From the NCBI RefSeq assembly GCF_050490315.1, contig NZ_JBNPEO010000001.1, forward strand, positions 496,001 to 560,000: a stretch of 64,000 nucleotides of DNA, read 5' to 3'. The translations under genes and the position numbers were made by a program. This DNA comes from JBNPEO01 sp050490315 (lineage in GTDB: Bacteria > Actinomycetota > Actinomycetes > Actinomycetales > Micrococcaceae). Under the pieces are notes generated by a model that did no database searches, was not told the origin of the DNA, and saw nothing but the letters and a program-made list of their open reading frames with translations. Positions 1-9,362 of this stretch are shown here, in pieces. Positions within the stretch are counted from its first letter, which is position 1, and every line of letters begins with the position of its first letter.

Positions 1-583
1 TCCGTTCGGGCCGGGCGTTGTAGTGCGTTTGCAGCTCGCTGGCCTCAGCGGTGGTGTTGGCGATCAGGCGTGCAGCGGCGTCAACAATGCGCTGCTCACC
101 TAGCTCGCGCAGTTTGGGTTCCGCCGCCTCGCCAGAATGTAAGTGCTGATTTTTGACCTTAGCCATGGTGTGCATTGTGTGAACCAAAGGCACGTCCCAC
201 CGGGTGGATAATTCAAGGCCAGCAATTCCAGAGAGCCAGTAGTGGGCGTGGATGAGGTCATAATGCCCGTGAGGTTGTGCGAGTTTGATCGCATCAATTT
301 CATTGACCATGGCGTTGACCAAGTCAGGCAGGTCTTCTTTGGGAATTTTTCGGCGCGGTCCGGCCTGGACATTGTGGACACAAACTCCGGGTGCAGGATG
401 CTCCACCAACGGTTGGGTCGGGTAAGTGGCGCGGGTAAAAATTTCCACTTCGGTTCCGCGCGCAGCCAGCGCCCCGGCTAGGGAACGGACGTAGACGTTC
501 ATGCCACCGGCGTCCCCGGAACCAGGTTGTTCCAAGGGTGATGTGTGCAGCGAGAGGAAGGCGACGCGGCGCAGCGGTGGCAT
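1..583 (-). CDS. mshA: D-inositol-3-phosphate glycosyltransferase MshA, N-terminal part
   Basis: GT4-type glycosyltransferase that transfers GlcNAc to inositol-3-phosphate, the first step of mycothiol synthesis in the cytoplasm. Only the first 194 codons are in the window; the rest runs off the left edge. The N-terminal domain carries the family signature: LHTSPLEQPGSGDAGGMNVY at residues about 12-31 (sugar-nucleotide glycine loop), then HAHYWLSG, then HTMHTMAKVKN. The ATG at 583 is preceded by an AGAAGGGA ribosome site, so this gene, unlike many here, has a leader. It is divergent from alr. Mycothiol is an actinobacterial thiol, which supports the taxonomic call. A general GT4 enzyme is the alternative, but the motif set fits MshA closely. 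Confidence 0.88.
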   Translation of the reverse strand, partial: MPPLRRVAFLSLHTSPLEQPGSGDAGGMNVYVRSLAGALAARGTEVEIFTRATYPTQPLVEHPAPGVCVHNVQAGPRRKIPKEDLPDLVNAMVNEIDAIKLAQPHGHYDLIHAHYWLSGIAGLELSTRWDVPLVHTMHTMAKVKNQHLHSGEAAEPKLRELGEQRIVDAAARLIANTTAEASELQTHYNARPER

Positions 584-667
584 GGGCGTCCCTTCTGAAG
601 AGGCTCGAATCTAGGCTGAACACTGCAGAAAACACTACTCCTTCACACGCGCTCGGCGGGCTCCTAC

Positions 668-673
668 TAGACT
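668..673 (+). promoter_or_regulatory. -10 box of alr (leaderless)
   Basis: TAGACT ends 6 bases before the GTG of alr at 680. Transcription would begin at or next to the start codon, and no Shine-Dalgarno sequence is present. Confidence 0.6.
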
Positions 674-679
674 TGATAA

Positions 680-1900
680 GTGACTTCTCTTGCCTCAACC
701 GGACCGCTATCATCGCTACCCGAGCGGGCGGCCGTTATTGACCTCGCAGCGATCCGTCACAACGTCACACGATTAGCTGCAATGGTGTCGCCAGCCAAGG
801 TGATGGCAGTGGTGAAAGCTGACGGCTATGGGCACGGCGCAATTCAGGTGGCTAGGGCAGCCCTTGAAGCTGGTGCCCACTGGCTGGGAACAGCTCACAT
901 TTCCGAGGCGCTCGCCTTGCGCGCGGCGGGTATTGAAGCGCCCCTGCTTGCATGGTTACACACCCCGGATAGTGATTTTGATGCCGCCTTGGAGGCTGGC
1001 ATTGACCTCGGCGCTTCGGGCTGGGAGTTGGCCCCCATTGTTGAAGCCGCACACAGGACGCAACGTCCTGCTCGGGTGCACCTGAAGATTGATACGGGTC
1101 TTGGCCGCAACGGTTCCACCGCAGCAGCGTGGGACGAATTTGTCGGTGAGGCGGTTGAGTACCAAGACGAAGGACTCCTGCGTGTGGTGGGAATCTTCAC
1201 TCACCTTGCCGTAGCCGATGAGCCTGACCGTCCGGAAACTGATGAGCAACTCGCCCGTTTCCGTGAAGCCGTGGCCGTGGCCAAGGACGCCGGAATTGAC
1301 CCCGAAGTCCGCCACGTGGCGAACACTCCAGCGGCACTTTCGCGCCCAGATGCGCACTTTGACATGGTTCGACTGGGCATTGGTATCTACGGGCTTTCCC
1401 CTTTTGCGCACCACAGCTCAGCAGATCTTGGCTTAATTCCGGCCATGACCTTGCGGACGCTGGTGGCTAATTGCAAAGACGTTCCGGCCGGTCAGGGCGT
1501 GTCCTACGGGCTGAATTACGCAACGCAAGCTGCAAGCACTCTCGCCTTGGTTCCACTGGGCTATGCGGACGGTGTGCCCCGCGTAGCAACAGGTGGGCCA
1601 GTGCGAATCAACGGCGTTACCCACTCTGTGGTGGGTCGAATCGCCATGGATCAAATGGTGGTTGACCTAGGCGAACGTCCCGCGGAGTCATTGGCCACGG
1701 AGTCTTTGGTAGGTGCCGAAGCAGTCCTCTTTGGTACAGGGCACGACGGCGGACCAACCGTTGACGACTGGGCGCTCGCCGCCGGGACCATCAACTATGA
1801 GGTGGTCACCAGGATTAGTCCGCGCGTTCCGCGCGTGTACCTCCACGAGGATGTGGCGGCGGTTCAGGCACTGACCCAGTCAGGTGGAGAAGTTCTTTGA
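680..1900 (+). CDS. alr: Alanine racemase
   Basis: PLP-dependent enzyme that interconverts L- and D-alanine for peptidoglycan synthesis. The PLP-binding lysine is K46 in VVKADGYGHG and the second catalytic base is Y276 in GVSYGLNY. The C-terminal beta domain contains GRIAMDQMVVD. At 406 residues it is slightly longer than usual because of a short N-terminal extension. The GTG at 680 is chosen because a TAGACT box lies 6 bases upstream. It heads a tightly packed operon with tsaE, tsaB, rimI and tsaD; its TGA overlaps the TTG start of tsaE, which suggests translational coupling. Confidence 0.96.
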   Translation: MTSLASTGPLSSLPERAAVIDLAAIRHNVTRLAAMVSPAKVMAVVKADGYGHGAIQVARAALEAGAHWLGTAHISEALALRAAGIEAPLLAWLHTPDSDFDAALEAGIDLGASGWELAPIVEAAHRTQRPARVHLKIDTGLGRNGSTAAAWDEFVGEAVEYQDEGLLRVVGIFTHLAVADEPDRPETDEQLARFREAVAVAKDAGIDPEVRHVANTPAALSRPDAHFDMVRLGIGIYGLSPFAHHSSADLGLIPAMTLRTLVANCKDVPAGQGVSYGLNYATQAASTLALVPLGYADGVPRVATGGPVRINGVTHSVVGRIAMDQMVVDLGERPAESLATESLVGAEAVLFGTGHDGGPTVDDWALAAGTINYEVVTRISPRVPRVYLHEDVAAVQALTQSGGEVL

Positions 1901-2520
1901 CAACTAAAGATCCTATGACTACCGACGGCAACTGGCAGCGGCACTACCACTCGTCGTCGTCCGCGCAGACTCAAGCGTTTGCCGCTCAACTTGGCACGAT
2001 CCTCGAAGCCGGTGACTTGTTGGTTCTCAGCGGTGAACTCGGTGCAGGCAAAACAACATTCACTCAAGGACTTGGCGAAGGTCTAGGCGTTCGGCCCGGG
2101 ATCATTTCACCCACTTTTGTGTTGGTCCGGGTGCATCCCAATCTTGCTGATGGGCCCCGGCCCGGCGGTCCAGATTTGGTCCACGTAGATGCGTACCGGC
2201 TGGCTTCGGCGGCTGAAATTGATGACATTGACCTTGAAAACACCATGGATTCTGCAGTCACCGTGGTGGAGTGGGGGCAAGATCGGGTGGAACACTTGGC
2301 CGCAAGTCGTTTGGAAATTCATCTTCAACGCGCTGGAGGTGGCGAGGCTGCGGATCCACGTGTGTGGGACTTTGATCCCGAAGACGACGACGAACCCCGG
2401 GAAATTTGGCTCACAGCCATCGGTCCGCGCTGGGAATCCGGCCGCGGCCGAGAACACCTCAAGGCACTGAACTTCAACGAAACTTTAGCCCCGCGCACCG
2501 TTGCGGAAGGACCTGAATAG
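1897..2520 (+). CDS. tsaE: tRNA t6A biosynthesis ATPase TsaE
   Basis: P-loop ATPase that supports TsaB and TsaD in forming threonylcarbamoyl-adenosine 37 of ANN-decoding tRNAs. Walker A is GELGAGKTTF near residue 50, followed by SPTFVLV and the HVDAYRL motif. The protein is 207 residues, longer than the roughly 150 usual, with an extended acidic C-terminal tail containing DFDPEDDDEPRE. The TTG at 1897 overlaps the alr stop (TTGA) and has GGAGAAG about 5 bases upstream. An ATG at 1915 would also leave the ATPase core intact. Confidence 0.93.
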   Translation: MTTKDPMTTDGNWQRHYHSSSSAQTQAFAAQLGTILEAGDLLVLSGELGAGKTTFTQGLGEGLGVRPGIISPTFVLVRVHPNLADGPRPGGPDLVHVDAYRLASAAEIDDIDLENTMDSAVTVVEWGQDRVEHLAASRLEIHLQRAGGGEAADPRVWDFDPEDDDEPREIWLTAIGPRWESGRGREHLKALNFNETLAPRTVAEGPE

Positions 2521-2521
2521 A

Positions 2522-3193
2522 ATGCTCATTTTGGCGATAGACACCTCCGCGGTGGCCAGTGCCGCCTTGATAGAGGACTCGGCGCTCGAAGCCGTGGTGG
2601 GCAGTTTTTCCACGGAGGACACTAGAAGCCATGCGGAAGTTTTAGCCCCCGGAATCCACACGATGATGGCTCAAGCCGGCGTCAGCGGAGAAGATCTGGA
2701 CGCGATAGTTACCGGTGTGGGGCCGGGCCCATTCACCGGCTTGCGCTCCGGCATTGCGACAGCAAGGACTCTCGCTTATGCCTGGAACAAGCCGCTTCAT
2801 GGTGTGATGAGCTTGGACGCGCTGGCCCTAGAAGTGGCGGAATCTGCGCACACACCAGTGGAGTTCTTGGTGGCAACGGATGCTCGGCGAAAAGAAGTTT
2901 ACTGGGCAAGGTATGGCCTTAACGATGGTCAACTGCCGGTGCTGCTGGACGGTCCGCACGTTTCAGCAGCCGCTGCGCTGCCAGTCCTTCCGGTGTTCGG
3001 CGCCGGAGCCGGGCTGTACTCAGAGGTCCTGAACGTTGGTGCCGATTTTGATCACGCGCAACCTGACGCCTCGGCTCTGGGACGAGTAGCCATGGCCAGG
3101 CTGGTAGCAGGGCAAAAATTGCTCAGCACAGCTCCTTTGTACTTGCGAGAGTCCGATGCTCAGGTGCCCGGGCCTAGGAAGCGTGCGCTGTGA
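2522..3193 (+). CDS. tsaB: tRNA t6A biosynthesis protein TsaB
   Basis: ASKHA-fold partner of TsaD in the t6A-forming complex. The N-terminus LILAIDTSAVASAAL and the GVGPGPFTGLRSGIATARTLA segment are diagnostic. The ATG at 2522 follows the tsaE stop by one base and has GGAAGGA upstream; a longer in-frame reading would extend into tsaE and is rejected. The stop overlaps the GTG of rimI (GTGA). At 223 residues it has the normal length. Confidence 0.94.
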   Translation: MLILAIDTSAVASAALIEDSALEAVVGSFSTEDTRSHAEVLAPGIHTMMAQAGVSGEDLDAIVTGVGPGPFTGLRSGIATARTLAYAWNKPLHGVMSLDALALEVAESAHTPVEFLVATDARRKEVYWARYGLNDGQLPVLLDGPHVSAAAALPVLPVFGAGAGLYSEVLNVGADFDHAQPDASALGRVAMARLVAGQKLLSTAPLYLRESDAQVPGPRKRAL

Positions 3194-3678
3194 GCGCGGC
3201 ACTATTGCGCACCATGACCGTGGAGGACATCCCGGCCGTTGATGCACTAGAGCAGTCGCTTTTTCCCGACGATGCGTGGCCGCTGCAAATGTTTTATGAC
3301 GAACTGGCCCAAACGGCTACCCGCCACTATGTGGTTGCTGAAATTAATTCAGTGGTGGTGGGCTATGCGGGGCTGATGTGTATTGAACCCATTGCTGATG
3401 TTCAGACCATTGCCGTAGCCAGTGAATATGAAGGACAGGGTATAGGTTCCAGCCTGTTGACGCTGCTGATCAACGAGGCTATTTCGCGCCGGGCCAAGGA
3501 TCTTCTTTTGGAAGTTCGGGCTGATAACCCGAGGGCCCAAGCGATATATACCCGCTTTGGCTTTGAGCAGATTGATATCCGCAAGAAGTATTACCGCGGA
3601 GGTATGGACGCCATCATCATGCGCCTTGAGCTGGACAAACCGGCGCAGTCAACGAATCACCAAGGAGCCCAGCAGTGA
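3190..3678 (+). CDS. rimI: GNAT N-acetyltransferase, RimI-like
   Basis: GCN5-type acetyltransferase that, by family, acetylates the N-terminus of ribosomal protein S18; in actinobacteria the exact target is less certain. The acetyl-CoA site is seen in [24 protein letters not shown] (motif A, Q-x-x-G-x-G near residues 80-90), and [20 protein letters not shown] is typical of RimI. It sits between tsaB and tsaD with GTGA overlaps on both sides, the standard arrangement of this operon. Length is 162 residues. Confidence 0.9.
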   Translation: MSAALLRTMTVEDIPAVDALEQSLFPDDAWPLQMFYDELAQTATRHYVVAEINSVVVGYAGLMCIEPIADVQTIAVASEYEGQGIGSSLLTLLINEAISRRAKDLLLEVRADNPRAQAIYTRFGFEQIDIRKKYYRGGMDAIIMRLELDKPAQSTNHQGAQQ

Positions 3679-4754
3679 ACCGCGAGCAACCGTTGATTCT
3701 GGGAATTGAATCCTCATGTGATGAAACCGGTGTGGGGATTGTTCGTGGCACCACCCTGCTGACCAACACTGTCTCTTCCTCGATGGAAGAGCACGTTCGT
3801 TTTGGCGGTGTTATCCCGGAGATAGCCTCACGCGCGCACTTGGACGCTTTTATTCCAACACTAGAGGCGGCCCTAGCTGACGCCGGTGTAACACTGGCCG
3901 AAATCGACGCCATCGCTGTAACGGCCGGCCCAGGTCTTGCTGGGGCTCTGATGGTGGGGGTGTGTGCAGCCAAAGCCCTCGCCTTGGCCACAAGCAAACC
4001 GCTCTACGCCATCAACCACCTAGTGGCTCACGTTGGTGTGGGGCTCTTGGACAACCAAGTCTTCGCTGGGGGACTGCCAGAAAACCTCGGTGCGCTTTTG
4101 GTTTCCGGCGGCCACACCGAAATCTTACGGGTGGGTAGCCTCACCGAAGACGTGCAACTTCTAGGCTCCACCATTGACGACGCCGCGGGCGAAGCCTATG
4201 ACAAAGTGGCCCGTATCCTCGGCCTGAACTACCCGGGCGGCCCGGCCATTGACGCTTTGGCTAAACAGGGAAATCCCAAGGCCATCCGCTTCCCGCGCGG
4301 CCTGAGCCAGCCGAAGTACATGGGAACCGCGGAGGAACCCGGACCGCACCGTTACGACTGGTCATTTAGCGGACTCAAAACCGCTGTGGCACGTTGCGTT
4401 GAACAGTTTGAAGCGAACGGTGAGGAACCGCCTCTGGCTGACATCGCTGCCTCTTTCCAAGAAGCGGCAGTGGACATCATCACGTCCAAAGCCGTGCTGG
4501 CCTGCCGCGAAAACGGCATCACGTCGCTACTCCTGGGCGGTGGCGTGGCGGCTAATTCGCGGCTACGTGAACTCACAGCCCAGCGGTGCGCCTCAGCCGG
4601 GATCACACTTCACGTCCCGCCAATTTCCCTGTGCACGGACAATGGCGCCATGGTGGCAGCCCTCGGTGCACAGCTGGTGATGGCTGGGAAAGAACCCAGT
4701 GGCTTGGACTTCGCCCCAGATTCATCCATGCCAGTTACCACCGTCAGCGTCTGA
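3675..4754 (+). CDS. tsaD: tRNA N6-adenosine threonylcarbamoyltransferase TsaD
   Basis: Catalytic subunit that places the threonylcarbamoyl group on A37 of tRNA. Seen: [16 protein letters not shown] at the N-terminus, the metal-binding H-x3-H in [16 protein letters not shown], the nucleotide-binding GEAYDKVAR segment, and [14 protein letters not shown]. The length of 359 residues is standard. The GTG start overlaps the rimI TGA, so it is probably translated by coupling. Confidence 0.96.
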   Translation: MNREQPLILGIESSCDETGVGIVRGTTLLTNTVSSSMEEHVRFGGVIPEIASRAHLDAFIPTLEAALADAGVTLAEIDAIAVTAGPGLAGALMVGVCAAKALALATSKPLYAINHLVAHVGVGLLDNQVFAGGLPENLGALLVSGGHTEILRVGSLTEDVQLLGSTIDDAAGEAYDKVARILGLNYPGGPAIDALAKQGNPKAIRFPRGLSQPKYMGTAEEPGPHRYDWSFSGLKTAVARCVEQFEANGEEPPLADIAASFQEAAVDIITSKAVLACRENGITSLLLGGGVAANSRLRELTAQRCASAGITLHVPPISLCTDNGAMVAALGAQLVMAGKEPSGLDFAPDSSMPVTTVSV

Positions 4755-4758
4755 GTCG

Positions 4759-5550
4759 ATGGCTACAGTGAAGCGCAGCGGCGGATTTAATCTCCTGAGC
4801 AGTTTGTCCCTCGAAGGGGACGGACACGTTAACGAAGATGCTTGTGGAGTGCGTTGGCCAGCGGCATGGGTGGTGGACGGTGCCACCTCAATGCTGAAAG
4901 AACTCGGGTTACCTGGCGCCTCAGATCCGCAGTGGTACGCCCAACAATTGAGCATGCTCCTGGCCCGGCACCATTTGGCAGGTACAGCCCAGCAAATTCT
5001 GGCAGCTGCGCTCGCTGACATGGATGTCATTGCCCAAGAACTGGTAGGTGACGAGCACGTTCGGTTCCCCTCCGCCGCCGTGATGGTGGCAGCCGTCCAC
5101 AACGGTGTTCTCACAGTGGCGAGTCTTGCTGACTGTCAGGGGGTTGTTGAACTTTCAGATGGTTCCCGGCACAGCTTGGGTACACCGCTTGTGGATGAAT
5201 CGCTGAGCCCGGAAGAGCACATTCTTGCCCGCCAGCGGCGCAACACTAGCGATGCTGGTGTGTGGGTTGCCCGGCGTGAGGCAAGCGCCGCGAGCCACGC
5301 CCGCATCCAGGAATTCGCTGACGTAAAGCGGCTCATGATGTGCTCTGACGGTGCTTGGCTTGCGGTACAGCGACGCATTGTCAGTGCCGAACAGCTGGCC
5401 GTTTTGGCCAGCGATCCCGTCACCGTTTTGGAGCTGACACATCGCTTGCGTTTGGTTCAGCGTAAAGCCGGAGAAAAGGCCGACGACGTCACTTTTCTTT
5501 CGCTCGAAATCTCACCGTCGAACGAGGCGAAGCCGGTCGAGGAAAACTAG
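4759..5550 (+). CDS. PP2C-family protein phosphatase
   Basis: Predicted cytoplasmic metal-dependent serine/threonine phosphatase of 263 residues with no membrane segment. PP2C metal ligands are recognisable in HVNEDACG, VVDGATSM, MMCSDGAWLA and the C-terminal DDVTFLSLE. The ATG at 4759 is 4 bases after the tsaD stop, so it is probably the last gene of the alr-tsaEBD operon; no strong ribosome site is seen. Its TAG stop shares the palindrome CTAG with the stop of the convergent gene at 5547. The substrate is unknown; no cognate kinase is in the window. Confidence 0.75.
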   Translation: MATVKRSGGFNLLSSLSLEGDGHVNEDACGVRWPAAWVVDGATSMLKELGLPGASDPQWYAQQLSMLLARHHLAGTAQQILAAALADMDVIAQELVGDEHVRFPSAAVMVAAVHNGVLTVASLADCQGVVELSDGSRHSLGTPLVDESLSPEEHILARQRRNTSDAGVWVARREASAASHARIQEFADVKRLMMCSDGAWLAVQRRIVSAEQLAVLASDPVTVLELTHRLRLVQRKAGEKADDVTFLSLEISPSNEAKPVEEN

Positions 5551-6701
5551 AGTTCGGGGCCGCCGCGCATTTGCTTGACCAGGTCCAAGACCACGGCCTG
5601 AAGATTTCCGCCATTCGCCTCGGCAATTCGGCGCTGGCGTTGGTATCCAGCGCCTCGATCGATGATTTTTTCAACGTCTGAAAGCTCTTGAGCGCAACCC
5701 AAACGGGCAGCAATAGGCTCCAAACGGTTGAGTACGTGTTCGCGCAAGTGATCGGTCACAAGCTGTTCGTTGCCGTCGCCGTCGAGAATGATGATCGCGT
5801 CCAAACCGTAACGAGCGGCGCGCCATTTGTTCTCTTTAACGAACCACCGGGGCATGGCCGGAATGCGCCACCCAGAATCCAAGACGTCGGAGAACTCTTG
5901 AACTAAACATTGTGTCAGTGCGGCGATGGCGCCGACTTCCTCGAGCGTAGACAGGCCATCGCAAATCCGCATTTCCACTGTGCCAAGGGCGGGTACGGGG
6001 CGGATGTCCCAGCGAATCTCGCTGCCTGCGTCGATCACACCGGTGGTGAACATGTCCTGGACGTAGCTCTCATATTCAGCCCAGGTGTTGAAACGGTACG
6101 GGAGTCCGGCAGTGGGTAATTGCTGGAACATCAAAGCGCGCTGGGAAGCGTAGCCGGTGTCCTCGCCGCCCCAAAATGGGCTCGAAGCGGACAATGCCTG
6201 GAAGTGCGGTAAGTAGTTGGTGAGCCCGTCCATCACGGGCAGGGCCTTGTCCCGATGGTCAAGACCAACGTGAACGTGCACACCATAGATCACCATTTGC
6301 CGGCCCCACCATTGGGTTCGGTCAATGAGTTTGGCGTAGCGCTCTTTGTCAGTGACCGGTTGCAGCTGCGGCGGGCTGAAGGGATGGCTTCCGGCGGAGA
6401 AAACTTCTACACCCATGGGATCGGTGACTTCACGCACTGCCGCGAGGGACGCCTCTAAGTCAGCCTTTGCTGTGCCCACGCGGCGGTGCACACCTGTCAC
6501 CAGCTCCACCGTATTCAGTAACAGCTCTTGTTTGATGTGCGGGTGCTCGTCGTCCTCGTTCAGGGTCCGGTGCTTGGCTGAGACGCCACGCAAAACTTCA
6601 TTGGCCACGGAAGCGAGTTCACCAGTGGTGGCATCAACCAGAGCAAGTTCCCATTCAATGCCAAGTGTCGATTGGTCCGACTGTGCGAATTCAATCGACA
6701 T
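5547..6701 (-). CDS. YbdK-type carboxylate-amine ligase
   Basis: ATP-dependent ligase of the glutamate-cysteine ligase 2 family. Seen: LGIEWELALVD near the start (metal/ATP Glu residues), KQELLLNTVELVTG, GVHVHVGLDHRDKAL, and RWDIRPVPALGTVEMRICDG. The family makes gamma-glutamyl or similar amide bonds; the real substrate of actinobacterial members is not firmly known. The ATG at 6701 has AGGAG at the proper distance, which decides against a longer upstream start at 6794. Length is 384 residues. It is convergent with the phosphatase gene. Confidence 0.85.
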   Translation of the reverse strand: MSIEFAQSDQSTLGIEWELALVDATTGELASVANEVLRGVSAKHRTLNEDDEHPHIKQELLLNTVELVTGVHRRVGTAKADLEASLAAVREVTDPMGVEVFSAGSHPFSPPQLQPVTDKERYAKLIDRTQWWGRQMVIYGVHVHVGLDHRDKALPVMDGLTNYLPHFQALSASSPFWGGEDTGYASQRALMFQQLPTAGLPYRFNTWAEYESYVQDMFTTGVIDAGSEIRWDIRPVPALGTVEMRICDGLSTLEEVGAIAALTQCLVQEFSDVLDSGWRIPAMPRWFVKENKWRAARYGLDAIIILDGDGNEQLVTDHLREHVLNRLEPIAARLGCAQELSDVEKIIDRGAGYQRQRRIAEANGGNLQAVVLDLVKQMRGGPEL

Positions 6702-6759
6702 GTGACTCCTAGAGTGGTGCGAGGTGGCTGTGACGGGCGTTTTCATTCTAGTGCAGGCG

Positions 6760-6765
6760 TAGCCT
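6760..6765 (+). promoter_or_regulatory. -10 box of the GH3 gene (leaderless)
   Basis: TAGCCT ends 7 bases before the ATG at 6773; no ribosome site is present. Confidence 0.5.
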
Positions 6766-6772
6766 TGAACTA

Positions 6773-8515
6773 ATGGGCAAGCACCGAGCGTCACTGAGCA
6801 TCCGCCGGGGTATTACTGTGCTCTCTGCAGCGCTGAGCCTCGGGTTACTCACGGCATGTTGGTCTGCAGCACCGCCAGGTTCAGTGAACTCTGCCGCTAC
6901 CTCCGCATCTGAGCAGCCCGCCACTTCAAACACCACAGCCACTACCCGGAGCACCATGACGGAAACGCCTACGCCATCAGTGACCACCAATAAGCCCGCA
7001 CCGGGCGATGCCCCACTGGGCTGGGGTCCAGCAAAAAAGGATTACGACGCCGCTGCTGCCGCCATCTCCCGGATGAGCCTTGAGGAAAAAGCGGGCCAAG
7101 TTCTTTTGCCCTACTACAAAGGTCTTGACCCTTCCACTGAACTTGGACTGATCAAGGAACTCCACCTTGCAGGAACCATCATCATGGGGGACAACGTACC
7201 GTTGCTATCCGACGGATCAGCAGACGTTGTTGCAGTGAAAAACCTTAATACTGCCTTTACCGAGGCCACGATGTCCGACGGCCGACGCTGGCCAGGGATG
7301 ATCGGCGTAGACCAAGAAGGCGGGGCAGTAGCAAGACTGCGTGCGCCCCTCACCGAGTGGCCATCTGCTATGAGCTTGGGAGCCTCCGGAAACGTCCAGC
7401 TCGCTCGCAACATGGGGCAAGGCATTGCCACCGAACTACGATACTTGGGCTTTAACACAGACTTTGCCCCAGATTCTGACGTAACAATCGGCCCGGCGGA
7501 CCCGGTGATCGGTGCCCGCTCCATGTCCCAAAACCCCACCCAGGCAGCTGAGCTCAGTACGGCGGTGGCAGAAGGGATTCTCAGCGGAAGTGTGCTTCCC
7601 TCAATCAAACACTTCCCGGGGCATGGTTCCGTGACAGTGGATTCACACATCGCACTACCCGTTCAGGACGGTACCCTGGCCCAGCTCCAAGCGCGGGACT
7701 TGGTGCCGTTCCAACACGGCATCGACGCAGGATTGCCCATGGTGATGACAGGACACTTGGACGTCAAAGCGGTGGAGTCAGGTGTCCCGGCGTCAGTGTC
7801 ACCGAAGAACTATCAGCTCTTGCGTAGTCTGGGGTTCAACGGTGTGGCCATTACGGACGCCCTCAATATGGGTGCGCTTCAAAAGCAATATCCCGGTGGA
7901 TCCGCAGCTGTTGCAGCACTTGCTGCCGGAGCTGACCTCTTGCTGATGCCCGCCGATGTGCGTCTAGCTCATGCGGCCATTGTGCAGAGTGTGGCGGACG
8001 GGACCATTCCCCTGTTCCGGCTGAATGAGGCTGCTACCCGGGTAGCCACCATGATGATTTGGCGGGTTCGGGTCGCCTCGCACGGCGCCACTCCCGCCAC
8101 CGCAGGCAGCCACATGGTTCTCTCGCGGCAAATATCTGCTGCAGGTCTAACAGTGGTTCAGGGACAGTGCGTAGGCAATCAGATTGCCAACGGCATCCAG
8201 ATCTCCGGGGGTACGCCCCAAGACCGCTCCCGGCTAGCAGATGCTGCTACAGCCGCCGGAATACGAGTAGGTACTGGCCCAATCGTGACGTTGGCCGGTG
8301 GAACGGTGCGTTATGCGGAAGGGGACTTTGTGATAGCTCTGGACTCGCCCTGGGTTCTTGCCCCATCCCAGGCAAAGCTCGGCAAAATTGCGCTCTACGG
8401 GCGTAGCCCAGGCGCCTTCGCAGCCCTCATTCAGTACCTCAGCGGTCAGGCGAGCGCACCCGGAAAGCTGCCTGCCGCCGTCGGGCCCTATCCGGTGGGC
8501 ACCGCTTGCAAATAG
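6773..8515 (+). CDS. GH3 beta-N-acetylhexosaminidase, lipoprotein
   Basis: Secreted glycoside hydrolase family 3 enzyme, probably cleaving terminal GlcNAc from peptidoglycan fragments (NagZ type). A lipoprotein signal with lipobox LLTAC puts the acylated Cys at residue 29, followed by a Ser/Thr/Pro-rich linker to about residue 80. NagZ hallmarks: MIGVDQEGGAVARL, SIKHFPGHGSVTVDSH (the His of the Asp-His pair) and AITDALNMGAL (nucleophile Asp). Unlike cytoplasmic Gram-negative NagZ it is membrane-anchored outside, as in other Gram-positives. Length is 580 residues; the C-terminal ~150 residues resemble the second GH3 domain. The start is fixed by the promoter spacing. Confidence 0.87.
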   Translation: MGKHRASLSIRRGITVLSAALSLGLLTACWSAAPPGSVNSAATSASEQPATSNTTATTRSTMTETPTPSVTTNKPAPGDAPLGWGPAKKDYDAAAAAISRMSLEEKAGQVLLPYYKGLDPSTELGLIKELHLAGTIIMGDNVPLLSDGSADVVAVKNLNTAFTEATMSDGRRWPGMIGVDQEGGAVARLRAPLTEWPSAMSLGASGNVQLARNMGQGIATELRYLGFNTDFAPDSDVTIGPADPVIGARSMSQNPTQAAELSTAVAEGILSGSVLPSIKHFPGHGSVTVDSHIALPVQDGTLAQLQARDLVPFQHGIDAGLPMVMTGHLDVKAVESGVPASVSPKNYQLLRSLGFNGVAITDALNMGALQKQYPGGSAAVAALAAGADLLLMPADVRLAHAAIVQSVADGTIPLFRLNEAATRVATMMIWRVRVASHGATPATAGSHMVLSRQISAAGLTVVQGQCVGNQIANGIQISGGTPQDRSRLADAATAAGIRVGTGPIVTLAGGTVRYAEGDFVIALDSPWVLAPSQAKLGKIALYGRSPGAFAALIQYLSGQASAPGKLPAAVGPYPVGTACK

Positions 8516-8531
8516 GAGCAGACGGCACGTC

Positions 8532-8537
8532 TAGACT
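8532..8537 (+). promoter_or_regulatory. -10 box of the aroE-like gene (leaderless)
   Basis: TAGACT ends 6 bases before the ATG at 8544, the same hexamer and spacing as alr. Confidence 0.6.
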
Positions 8538-8543
8538 TTTGCT

Positions 8544-9362
8544 ATGCCCATCCTGAACAAAGACATGTCCCTGTGCATCTCATTAGCTGCGCGTCCCAGC
8601 AACATCGGTACACGCTTTCACAACTATTTGTACGATCTGCTGGGCCTGAACTTTGTTTACAAGGCGTTTGCTCCGGCTGACCTTGCCGCGGCCGTTCAGG
8701 GTATTCGCGGGCTGCCGATTCGCGGGGCTGCCGTCTCTATGCCGTACAAGGAAGACGTTATTGCCCTCGTTGATGTGATGGACCCCTCGGCAAGCGCCAT
8801 TGAATCGGTCAACACCATTGTGAACAACAATGGTGTGCTGACCGCCTACAACACCGACTACATTGCCATTGCGCGGCTTCTGAAAGACCATGCTGTGCCC
8901 ACGGATTACACAGTGCTAGTTCAAGGTGCCGGAGGTATGGCTAAAGCTGTAGTGGCTGCTCTCAGGGACGCAGGATTCACTAAGGTCACCGTCGTAGCCC
9001 GGAACCAAGCCAAAGGAACCGCGCTCGCAGAGCTCTATGGTTTCCAGTGGCGTCAAGCTGTGGGGGATGCGCAAGCTCAGCTGATCATCAACGTCACTCC
9101 GCTGGGAATGAATGGCGACGACGCAGCTGTGCAGTCTTTCCCAGATGAAACTATTAGCGCCGCGTCAGTGGTGTTTGATGTGGTGGCCTTGCCCTCGGAA
9201 ACCCCGCTGATCAAGGCAGCACGTGCTGCCGGGAAAGCGGTGATCACTGGCGCTGAAGTTATTGCGATCCAAGCCGAGGAACAGTTTGTGCTCTACACAG
9301 GTGTTCGTCCCACTCCGGAACAGGTCATCGAAGCCAGCGAGTTCTCGCGCCAGCCGGTCTAA
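8544..9362 (+). CDS. Shikimate 5-dehydrogenase-like protein
   Basis: Member of the AroE/SdhL superfamily of NAD(P)-dependent dehydrogenases, 272 residues. The catalytic lysine lies in VSMPYKEDV and the aspartate in YNTDYIA. The nucleotide loop is QGAGGMAKAVV, and NVTPLGMNG is typical. The N-terminal substrate loop SLAARPSNIGTRFHN differs from the usual GxPIxHSxSPxxHN of housekeeping AroE, so this is probably a paralogue with another quinate/shikimate-like substrate. Transcribed from its own leaderless promoter; its TAA overlaps the convergent stop at 9359. Confidence 0.82.
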   Translation: MPILNKDMSLCISLAARPSNIGTRFHNYLYDLLGLNFVYKAFAPADLAAAVQGIRGLPIRGAAVSMPYKEDVIALVDVMDPSASAIESVNTIVNNNGVLTAYNTDYIAIARLLKDHAVPTDYTVLVQGAGGMAKAVVAALRDAGFTKVTVVARNQAKGTALAELYGFQWRQAVGDAQAQLIINVTPLGMNGDDAAVQSFPDETISAASVVFDVVALPSETPLIKAARAAGKAVITGAEVIAIQAEEQFVLYTGVRPTPEQVIEASEFSRQPV

